NCBI GenBank assembly: GCA_001599975.1
Contig: BCIO01000001.1
Span: forward strand, 4,771,631 to 4,835,630
DNA from: Cystobasidiopsis lactophilus
Lineage: Eukaryota > Basidiomycota > Agaricostilbomycetes > Agaricostilbales > Chionosphaeraceae
Reading direction: 5' to 3'
Length of the DNA: 64,000 bases
Below, piece after piece: positions 55,202 to 64,000 of this stretch. How positions within the stretch are numbered: the first letter of the stretch is position 1; each line of letters opens with the position of its first letter. Position numbers and translations under genes: made by a program. The notes beneath the pieces were generated by a model that was not told where the DNA came from, made no database searches, and saw nothing but the letters and a program-made list of their open reading frames with translations.

Positions 55202-57367
55202 ATGCGAACCGTTTTGCTTCTTGTGGCCGCCGCCATCGGCCTCGTCAACGCGCAGATGGGCCGCCCCTTCTGCGGATGTCCTGGCGCCAACAATATGACT
55301 TGTTCCAACCCTTTGGACGATGGTTCGCCAGATTATGAAGGATGTAAGTAATTGAAGATCGGCGTTCAAGATGCGCGTCGCTGACATACACAACCTTCCG
55401 TGCACCAGCTGGCTGCCCCTTGGGTAAGCCTCAGCGCTCAGTTGTCATCACAAAAGGGCTGTTGATTGAGAAGATGGTGGACCTGGGCAGACTGCGGGCC
55501 TTATCAAGAGAAGAGAGGCACGTGCCCGCCGGGCACCACTCTGGCCTTGACGGATCCTGGCGACTTTCCCAGGCTAAGCATCCCCAAGACGGACGAAGAA
55601 CTACTAGAGCGTTCGTCCTAACTTCTTCCTCCTAAAGTCGAGCGCTCACAGATGTTGGTTGGCGGGAGAACAGTGAAGAGCATGGAGCTCAAGTTTCTCA
55701 CCGAGTTCCTTTCGACCTCGCCTCTTTGTCAGTGCCTTTCCAATTGATATAAAAGCGGTCCTCGTTCCACTACCGAGCCCATCAGGCACGGTTCATCTTG
55801 CATCGATCAAGCTGACAGTGCTCCCTTAACAGACAGCGAACCCGCTCTTGATCTTCCGTACTGTGGTCTGGGCTACGACGCGCCTCCGTCGCGCTTGGCC
55901 AAGCGCCGCAGCTGGGGCGATGGTAAGCATTCCTCACTTGTGTGCAGACCCGACCGCCCAACTCTGATATGGGATTCCAGCCTTGTTTGGTGGCCGCCCT
56001 TCCCGACCTACTTTCCAAGCCTGTGCCCCTAAGACCATACAAACTCCAATTCATTTCAACGTTGGTGTCTATTTTCTCTTAGGCGATACAGTGGCTGATC
56101 GTGTGAATGCAGGTCTTTGCCACCAACTGCACCAACGCCAATAAGTTTAACGACGGCATCTTCCAAATCGCCGTCGATGAAGTTAATGATGCGTATGCCG
56201 ATCTCGGCATCAAGTTCACCCTGGGCAACATCACCTACAGCATTGGCGACGAATGGCGTGAATTTGCCCGCCAGAAGACCAACAAAGGCAACCCGACCCC
56301 GGCAGATCTGCGGAACCATGCTATCATGGCCAGACAAGAGTTCCGTCACGGCGCCAACCCCAAGCAGGAAGTTCAAATCGTGGGCGCGCTCTGACCACCA
56401 TACGTCTCTTCGCTTATCTCAAAGAGTTCCAGTTCGTGATCGAGTCCATCGACGACCCGACTGTGTAGGTTGCTTTTACTCTTATGACAGAACCTAAGTT
56501 CACGACTTAGCGCAGCAACAACGACTGTTTTTACACAACTGGATTCTGCTTTTACCCTGACTCATCTGTCGACGGCTGCTTGCTGGCGTACGACAGCTTC
56601 ACCAATGTCACGTTCCGAGACCCCGATACGAGCGACTCTGGCACCCTGGTGCACGAAATTGGTAAGGGCCTGCCCACACTGCTTCTCGCCGGGCCGTGAA
56701 CATTTTCCCTACCCAGGCCACTGGTTCGGTCTCCAGCACACCCACCAGGAGTCTACGACTGCAAAGGAATGTTCTCAGACGCCTCCCTACGATACGTTTC
56801 CTCTCTATGTACGGAGGACTTCCCTTTGTGCGCCAAATATCACCCGCGCTGACCCATGTCTTAGCCTCAATCCACCAAATTCGATGTGACCCCAGTCGAG
56901 CCATGCATTTCTGGCGCCATCAGCACCGATGCGTCGAAACTAAGGACGCAAGTGTGAGTTCGAACCTGTTTGCACAACCTAACGAGTATTCAATTGGGCC
57001 CTTGAGCGAAGTAACTGGATGTGAGTTGGTTTCTTTCCTTCTGGTTCGTCCGCTAAGAAGCTCTCCTCAGGTCATATGCGACGACTAATCACTTCCGAGG
57101 TGCTCGCGACGAAGATGGCCGTTTGTCGCGTATTCCCTTCACTGATATCTGGCCTGTCTGACCTCCATTCTTTCTCAGGAGGTCCTTGGTTCCAAGAACA
57201 GGTAGCTGACATTGTTCTCAAGTACGAAGTATAAGCTCACATAATCGACAGCGAGCCAAAGCCTTCGCCAATTACTATAACCAGCGAGTTGTACGCTCAC
57301 TCCTTCAACTGATCCGAAGTGGTGTTTGTCTCATGCTTTTTGACGTGAATAGGGCGGCAAAGTGTAA
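55202..57367 (+). CDS. Secreted M43-type zinc metalloprotease
   Basis: A signal peptide MRTVLLLVAAAIGLVNA is followed by a Cys-containing pro-region with dibasic sites (RLAKRRSWGD). The catalytic domain shows FNDGIFQIAVDEVNDAYADL (the M43 N-terminal helix), YSIGDEWREFA, DSSVDGCLLAYDS and, split by an intron, the zinc site LVHEI-GHWFGLQHTH (HExxHxxGxxH with all three His). A likely Met-turn is NWMSYA, spliced near 57011/57070, then EQ-RAKAFANYYNQR. Many short introns. The end is taken at the stop after GGKV (57365-57367), but splicing into the Cys-rich exons downstream is possible. M43 (pappalysin/MEP1-like) enzymes are secreted endopeptidases, often virulence- or nutrition-related in fungi; this is family knowledge. 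Confidence 0.78.
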
Positions 57368-57481
57368 GCTCGCCAAACTTTCGCTTTGCGATTCACCACT
57401 GATTTCGCTTTGTACAGTGTCAAGGATTGCGGTGCGTGGCTCTTGTACGCAAACTGGCGTAAGAACTCACCGGCTATGCAG

Positions 57482-59082
57482 CTCCCCAAGCATTCCCTGG
57501 CAGTGGTCCCACGAAGCGTTCTTTGGAGTACGAGACTGCCATGGCCTTGCTTCAACTCGAGAAGCGCGAGAACAGCGGACTCGAGCGCCGTGCTCCTGGC
57601 TTCTCTTCTCGACCCACTCTGATTGGAGGTGAGCCTCTGTTCGAGTGCCAATTTTACTGTCTGGATGCTCAACGATTGTGTCTAGACTTGATTGCTGCTT
57701 GCTCGCGTCCGATCCGCGCTGTAAGTTCACTTCCGCCCAGCTCTTTCAAATCACCTAACACTATGAAAACTTGTCCAATTCAGAACAACACCTACCCTGG
57801 TGTCGTCAACCCTGGCCAAGACCTGCGCGATCTCGGCAACAACGACCCGAATGGAGAGCCCGTCAAGATTCCCGCCAAGCAATGCAACGTCGTGGACTGC
57901 CCAAGTTCGTCTCATCTCAGTCTTCATAATTAAAAAGTCTTCTAAATCCAAAGGAACAGCACCGGCCAATGGAGAGGCTTATGTTGGTGCTTAACTCCGA
58001 AGTTGCCAGATTGGTTACTGACACTCGCAAGCAGTGCAACTACGACAAGTGTGCCTTCACCTGCAACACTGGCTATCATGTTGAAGGCAGCCGATGCGCT
58101 TTTGGCCCACCCGGTCCATCGCCTTGCACCAAGGCTTCCCAATGCAAAGCACCGGCGAACGCCGTTCCTACTGTGAGCCACTCGCTTGTGCTTGTACGGA
58201 CACTACTGAGTGTATCACCGTCGATGATACCATTAGTGCCCTAAGAACCACCGCTGCTCGTTCGACTGCTTGCCTGGGTTTAAGAAGACCAAGGACCAGC
58301 TTTCCTGCATTCGGACCATCGTGGCGCCAGGCGGTTCGTGCGACAAGAAGACGACCTGCGAGAGCCCATCAGGCGGCAAAGGCTTCGTGCGTTCGACTTA
58401 CTCCTGTCGGTGTATCTTGCTGATGAGGAAAGTTTCACAAAGTGCTCGGCACACAGCATATGCGACTTGTGAGTTTTTCAGTTCCACTTTAGCCCCAGTC
58501 TCATCTCCTTTTCGGCAGTACTTGTCCTCCACCTTTGAAGAAAGACGCGACGGGCATGGCCTGCGTAGAGTATGTGAAACTGGGCCGAACTTGCGACAAG
58601 AAATCGCTGTGCGAAAGCCCAGCCCACGGGACTGGCTTCGTACGCCTTGCTTCTCCTCTCGAGCCAGGCCTGTGCTGAATGTTGTCCGACTTCAGTGCGG
58701 CAAGCATCGCAAGTGCGAATTGTGGGTATCTGACACTTCACATCTGAAGCTGTCATCTGATGAGTCGATCTTAGCTCTTGCCAAGCCGGGTACAAGACTT
58801 GCAAAGATGGCAAGACGTGCGAGAAGGTGTCAAAGTGCGATGTTCGCAAGTGCAGTGCGTCGCCTCCCTCCCTTCTGCTTTCTACGGGCGGGCAACACTC
58901 ACATCAGATACAGAAGCACCTGCCCACAGCACCGCTTTTGTGAGTATAGCCATCTGCCTTTGTCAGTTATTGATGCTGACTTGCGTCCTTTGGAACTCCA
59001 GTGCACGAAGGACGGCAAATGCTCTTACTCTTGCGCCAACGGCTACAAGAAGTGCTCTTCAGGCTGCGCCAAGGAGCACTAA
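57482..59082 (+). CDS. Cys-rich multi-exon protein, possibly the C-terminal part of the metalloprotease
   Basis: Exons begin with PQAFPGSGPTKRSLEYETAM and LEKRENSGLERRAP, which contain kexin-type KR/RR sites. Cys-rich modules follow: CNYDKCAFTCNTGYHVEG, then CGKHRKCEL, and a final CTKDGKCSYSCANGYKKCSS before the stop at 59080-59082. Each module has the CxxxKCxFxCxxGY pattern of repeats found in secreted basidiomycete proteins. No signal peptide was found at the 5' end, and the first exon lies only about 115 bp after the metalloprotease stop. Either a signal exon was missed or both form one protein. Six or more introns; individual splices are approximate. Confidence 0.55.
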
Positions 59083-59506
59083 GCACTCTCTTTCAATCTC
59101 GACTCCAATCTTGTCAAATCTTTCTGTCTCTACTCTCGCTGGGCTGTCCGGCTGCGATTATCCCCCATTTGCGTTTCGCGCCCGATCTTGGGCTGTTGCT
59201 TTTGTCCTTATTGTTGCAATACATGCAATGCTCGAAAGCAGAAGGCGCTCTTGCCACCCTGCGTTTTCTATGTAGTGCTACGGCCACCGTGCAACTTCCT
59301 CGGTCGTTTGCCTAAGACCGAAGGGCGAAATGTCACCCTGTCGCAATGAAAGATACTTGAAATGAAGAGGATACTTGAGTTACATGACCACAACTCTTGG
59401 TACCCGTTTGCTACCAGGTCTGTTCAAAGGCGAGAACAACACAAAGGGGTTTGCCACCCACCTGGTTCGGTCGTTCCTTCTCTTCCACCAACCATTCGAC
59501 TGAACG
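59083..59506. other. Intergenic region
   Basis: About 420 bp between two plus-strand genes. No gene, RNA or repeat was recognised. Confidence 0.5.
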
Positions 59507-60794
59507 ATGAAGTCGTTACCGTATAAACAGTACGTTCAATGCAGCTATTCGGTTGCCAGATCGCTCAGCTTGACCAAAAGGATTCGTGTCGACTACGTAT
59601 CGGGTCGCTCAGAAATGGGCCTGAAGGTTCTCACCGAGCTGGTTAACTGCGAAGAAACCAAACTTGAAGAGCGTGGATACTCGGCTTCAGATTTGCAGCT
59701 TGCAGTCCTGGCCGCTGGGCAGAGCGACGTGCGAAATCACCAAAGTGCCGAAATTGCCGACCTGGATGCAAGAGCCAAAGGGGCTATGAATCGAATGAAG
59801 ACTCATCTCCTGCAAAAGTGGCTGGCTGCGGGTAGCCCTCCGGCTTCATCGCTCGACGAATTGAGCATCATGTTCGCCATGCCGCATCATATCTTGAAGC
59901 CACGATCTTGGTCGACGGACTCGAAATTCTATCATAGCGCTGTACTGGCTGTGAAGCTCGTCGACGACCGTGCCACAGACAGGTCATGGGAATTCGATTC
60001 GCTGACGATGCTGGCATTGCCGATGACTTTAATCAACAAAATCATCGGCGAAATAAAGGCCAACAAAAGCTCAAAGAATGGCCTTGCCAGGATTGTTGGA
60101 GCGCCAACAACCGTCGAAACAAGCGAGATCAGCGCATTCTTGGCCGAGGAACACAATCGCCTGCTACACGCAAGCATCGAGTTGGGTCGATTGGCCCCGC
60201 TCGCCCCACAACACCAGGACCTCAAGCCTTTGCTCGATGCCTTGGCCATAGAAGCTCGCGACCCGTCAGTCTTCAATACGATTCGGCAGTCAGCTCCCAA
60301 GCGCGCCAACGGCACCATAGATTGGGACCGTTCCGACCGTATGGATGCCATCGGGCCATTCTACCGTCGGATGCTCTGGAAAGACGGGCTCGACTGCTTC
60401 TGCAAGATTCATTTCCAGCCTGCCATCGAAATTCACCTTCAGAGCCTCGCCTTGAGCGGTTTCAGTGAAGTGATTCGGTAGGTTAGGTATAAAGCTGTGA
60501 TTTTGGACGTCTGTTCAAGCTTCTGGCACCAGAGAGTGGAACAAAGCTCGCGAGCACGACGAGCGACCTTTCCACATTCCACTGAGGCCACACCCAGAAA
60601 AGACGCCGCATCCACAGAATGAAGGGGGAAAGGCTCAACTCAAGCCAGAGGTGGAGATGCCGACAAGGGCGCAGGCTTCTCCTCCGCACGGCGAGGTTGG
60701 GCCGAGTCACCAGGGCTTGAAGATGCCGGCAGCTCCTCCGAAAGCCATCGTGCCGCGTCAACAGCCTCATCACGCAGAAGACCACAACGCATAG
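59507..60794 (+). CDS. Hypothetical protein, two exons
   Basis: Exons 59507-60477 and 60533-60794 (55-bp intron, GTAGGT...CACCAG) give 410 aa. The first ~325 residues look globular and helical (MGLKVLTELVNCEETKLE, LDELSIMFAMPHHILKPRSW, FDSLTMLALPMTLINKIIGE, FYRRMLWKDGLDCFCKIH). Exon 2 encodes a charged, Pro/His-rich tail. No signal peptide, membrane helix or known family was recognised. Without the splice the frame would stop after EVIR; the tail's clean open frame supports the intron. Confidence 0.65.
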
Positions 60795-61107
60795 AAACTT
60801 GCGTTCCCACTGTACATTACCTTGCTCGGAGCTTTGCAAAAGATACTTGAGCCAAAGACTGAGTCCCGTGGTGGCGACTCGGGAGCAATCCAGACACCGA
60901 CGGGCAGTGATTCCAGCTTTCATCCAGGGCACAATGGTCACATCTGATAGTCCTGAGCAAGCCACAAGAGCCAAGCATGGTCAATCCGCCACTCGGTCGA
61001 GCAAAGCATTGGCTGGAGCTCGACAACCGCCTCGAATCCCGCTTCTCGTCGTCGCCCGGGCCCGTGTGGTTGTTGCCTGAACCAATTAGTTTGCCAGCAG
61101 CAACAGG
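60795..61107. other. Intergenic region
   Basis: About 310 bp between the orphan gene and coronin, both on the plus strand. It presumably holds the coronin promoter. No motif was identified. Confidence 0.5.
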
Positions 61108-63003
61108 ATGAGTCGGTTTGTGCGGCCGTCCAAGTACCGGCATGTGTTCGGCCAGCCGTCCAAGAAGGAGCTCCAGTTTGAGAACATCAAAGTGTCCGCC
61201 TCAGCATGGGACACGGACATGATGTCGGTCGGCGCCAAGTACATGGCCGTCAACTACCAAGTCTCTGGCGGCGGCGCGTTCATCGTCGTGCCCTTTGACC
61301 GGCCAGGCAAGATCCCAGACCAGTATCCGCTAGTCCGTGCCCACTCGGCCGCCGTGCTCGACGTCTCCTTCTCGCCGTTTGACGACTCGATCGTCGCGTC
61401 TGGTGGCGAGGACTCCAAGGTGCAGGTCACCAAGATCGACCCCGACCTGCTCGAGGCCGCCTACATCGAGGGCGCCGAGATCCGCGACCTCTCGCCCATC
61501 CCCATGTCCCTCTCCCACGGCGGCCGCAAGGTCGGCCACGTCCACTTCCACCCCACCGCCGCCAACGTGCTCGCCAGTGCGTCCGCCGACATCAAGCTCT
61601 GGGATCTGGACAAGCAGGCCGCTGGCATTGAGCTCCAAGCCCGTGCGTTTCACTCTGCACCTCCTCTCCGTCCTGCACACCTGGACTCACTGCTCGTGCA
61701 GACCCTGACATGGTCCAGTCCATGGCCTTCAACTCGACCGGAGCGCTGCTGGCCACCACCTGCAAGGACAAGAAGCTCCGCCTGTTCGACGTGAGGGCCG
61801 GCTCGGCGCCAGTGCAGAGCGCAGAGTCGCACACCGGCATCAAGGGCTCGAGGGTGACCTGGCTGGGCAACCTGGACCGGCTGGTGACCACCGGCTTCTC
61901 GCGCATGTCCGACCGCCAGGTCTTCCTCTGGAACACGGCCTCGCTGGACAAGCCGGTGAAGCAGCTCACCATCGACACCTCCTCCGGCACGCTCATGCCA
62001 TTTTGGTCCGATAACTCTATCCTCTTCTTGGCTGGCAAAGGGTGCGTTGTGAAGGCGTCCTGTTTCAACTCGGCCACCAATGTTGATCTTCACTTCATCA
62101 CGGCACAGAGATGGCAACTGCCGCTATTACGAATACGAAAACGACGACCTGCACTACCTGTCCGAGTTCAAGTCGACTGACCCACACCGGGGCGCAACTT
62201 TCCTGCCCCGCCGAGCGCTCAATGTGGCCGAGTGCGAAATTGCTCGCATGTACAAGGTCACTAACAACGCCGTCGAGCCCATCTCCTTCATCGTGCCGCG
62301 CAAGGTGAGAAGCCGCCCATAGCTGTAGCTGGTCATCATGGCCCAGCTAATCGCGAGAATTTCTTCTCACAGTCGGAAGCCTTCCAAGCCGACATCTTCC
62401 CTCCCGCACCGTCGTCCACTCCTGCACTGTCTGCGGCAGAGTTCTTCGCGGGCCAGACTAAGCCGCCGGTGTACCTCGACCTCGAGTCCAAGCAGACCAC
62501 CGCTGCGCCACCAACTCCCGCCCCCGCTCCTTCGACTCCCGCAGCGGCATCGCCAGCCCCTAAGTCCACCCCTACTGCCTCGAGCTTCTCCGGCGCTGCT
62601 AGTCCCATCGAGCCCACCAAGCTCTCCACTGCCATCCCAGCCGCGCCCGCCACTCCGAAAGAGGTCGAGTCGCCGAAGGAGGCCACCCCCGCACCAGCAA
62701 CGCCGGTCGCTGCTGAAGAACCACCAACACCCAAGACCCCGAAATCGGCCTCATTGCCAACTAACGGCCCATCAACGGCGGGCGCCTCGTCAGAGGAGGT
62801 TGGCAAGCTCAAGCAGGAAAAGGCCGCGCTAGAGAGCGAGCTGGCCGAGGCTCATACGCTGATCCGGGCCTTGGAGCTCAAGGTGAGAGTTTGCTGCCAC
62901 CCAATGAGAGCGTGTTCACTAATGCCAATGCGGTCCGCCCCTCAAGGTCGAAAAGCTCACCATCGCCCACAAAAAGGCGGCCGCGGCCTACGCCGACGTC
63001 TGA
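61108..63003 (+). CDS. CRN1: Coronin, actin-binding WD-repeat protein
   Basis: Exons 61108-61642, 61702-62041, 62109-62304, 62373-62882 and 62947-63003 give 545 aa. The N-terminus MSRFVRPSKYRHVFGQPSKK is the coronin signature with basic actin-binding residues. WD blades follow: HSAAVLDVSFSPFDDSIVAS, LASASADIKLWDL, CKDKKLRLFDVRAG, TTGFSRMSDRQVFLWNTA. The coronin extension DGNCRYYEYENDDLHYL and FLPRRALNVAECEIARMYK comes next. A Pro/Ala-rich linker leads to a C-terminal coiled coil (LKQEKAALESELAEAHTLI, continued in the last exon by VEKLTIAHKKAAAAYADV) for oligomerisation and Arp2/3 contact. It acts on cortical actin patches. Confidence 0.95.
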
Positions 63004-63163
63004 GCCTCCAGTTTTTCGTTGCGCTTGGCTGGGTCCTAGAAGTCACGAAGAGAGATATAACGAGAGAAGTTCGGTTTGGGAAAGCCTCTATGAACAATCT
63101 GCAATTTCGTCTTGTAACGAAGAACGATGTACGGGAAGAATACAACTCGGTGGTCGCGCCCCC

Positions 63164-64000
63164 TTAATCAGAGCTGCTGCCCCCTTCTCTATACGACACT
63201 TTGGCGGCCGCTTTGCGAGCCGATACAGGCCGAGGCAAGTCGACCAGGTCCAGCGCCTCGTTGTCTTCTTCGTCCGTGGATTGGAAGAGCGCTTGGGATT
63301 TGGGCTGGCGCTTCTTGCGAGTGGCTTTTGGCTTGGCTGCCGTGCGCTTGGGCGGAGGCGGCGTACCCGAGGCAGAGTTTGAAGCCTTCTTGCGAGGTGC
63401 CCTCTTTCTCTTTTTGGGTGGCGGCGCCTCTTCCTCCCTCTCCTCGTCCTTGTCCGATGCGGGCTCGAGCAGTGCATTTGCGTCGGCCTTCGATTTTTGA
63501 GCCGCTTTCCAGGACTTGATCACATTTTGCATCCGGTTGGACTGGGTGGTGTGCTTCGACTTCACGAATCGACCAGCGCCACCACTGACATCGAACTGTG
63601 CTGCGGAGTTAGCTAACTGCTTGATTGATGATTCGACGAATTGAGACACACGAAGCTATCCAGGGTGCCTTGCATGTTAGCCACGCCCTGGCTGCGCTGA
63701 TGCATGCGCTTAATGAGAGGCGTCAGGAGGTCGTCCACCTTGACCGTCGACCAGCCAAGATGCTCGGCCAGATAGCTTGGCCGCTTGTCAGTCAAGTCTA
63801 TGACTGAGCTACAGATCATGCCTACCTTCTCAGGCCGTCGAGATCTGGCGAGCCCCACGCGAAGCGCTCGTCTGAGGTGTCGACGGTCGGGTGCAGGTAG
63901 GCCTCTCGGACGTCCGGATTGGGCCACGACTCATCAAGATAAAGCTCCTTCTTGAGGTGCGTCTTTTTCTGCGATGGCAGTTAGCAAGAAAGCAAAGCGA
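63164..64000 (-). CDS. RAD2: DNA repair endonuclease Rad2/XPG, 3' part only
   Basis: The gene enters from the right edge; only the C-terminal end is present. Minus-strand segments KKTHLKKELYLDESWPNPDV, REAYLHPTVDTSDERFAWGS and PDLDGLR are followed, after an intron, by SYLAEHLGWSTVKVDDLL, TPLIKRMHQRSQG and MQGTLDSF. This is the C-terminal end of the XPG I-domain region and the PCNA-binding-like QxTLDxF motif. The last exon encodes a basic, Lys/Arg-rich tail (PPPKKRKRAPRKKASNSA) ending at 63164, probably a nuclear localisation signal. Rad2/XPG cuts 3' of DNA lesions in nucleotide excision repair. The assignment to Rad2 rather than a paralog rests on this spacing. Confidence 0.78.

Noticed and set aside
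1-64000. CRISPR array, prophage, or bacterial operon
   Set aside because: Spliceosomal introns, mitochondrial presequences and eukaryotic protein families throughout show fungal nuclear DNA; no regularly spaced short repeats were found.

Overview
This window is nuclear DNA of a compact, intron-rich fungus, most likely a basidiomycete. Genes lie about 2 kb apart on both strands. Most introns are 45-70 bp with GTRNGT-like donors. The gene set includes coronin, Arb1, Nvj2, an Hst3/Hst4-type sirtuin, PIG-M and thiamine pyrophosphokinase. I could not place it below phylum from sequence alone. No viral, LTR or CRISPR element was seen.

Layout. 0-6.4 kb: two paralogous F-box-like genes with a CPCC motif flank a soluble hybrid histidine kinase in which 11 exons can be resolved. 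6.5-17.3 kb: an Nvj2/TEX2-like lipid-transfer protein, an orphan, the exosome cofactor Lrp1/C1D, another orphan, a histidine acid phosphatase, a putative small membrane protein and a bHLH factor. 17.4-26.4 kb: an ArAE/FUSC-like membrane protein, a small basic protein with a TATA box, the mRNA 3'-end processing factor CFIm25, and a large acidic FHA protein with a hydrophobic tail. 26.4-36 kb: thiamine pyrophosphokinase, a YbjQ/UPF0145 protein, the ribosome-biogenesis ATPase Arb1, the first member of an unknown gene family, and an RNF115/126-type E3 ligase. 36-40.4 kb: a tandem pair of monocarboxylate-type MFS transporters with a decayed extra terminal exon. 40.8-44 kb: a head-to-tail array of a small unknown gene with a period of about 1.17 kb. 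44-49 kb: a GPI-anchored surface protein, then two more members of the unknown family inside a segmental duplication that also copied the 3' end of the neighbouring PIG-M gene. 49-64 kb: PIG-M, sirtuin, a mitochondrial DUF1992 protein, a secreted M43 metalloprotease followed by a Cys-rich region, an orphan, coronin, and the 3' part of RAD2/XPG running off the right edge.

Most recognised genes are housekeeping (RNA processing, ribosome biogenesis, GPI synthesis, DNA repair, actin). The novelty lies in three apparently lineage-restricted duplicated families: the CPCC/F-box pair, the three-member FWxP family, and the 41-44 kb tandem array. The second of these combines well-conserved upstream DNA with strongly diverged coding sequence and is the most interesting signal in the window. 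Exon coordinates are given where splice sites could be resolved by frame and family motifs; otherwise the gene span is given.
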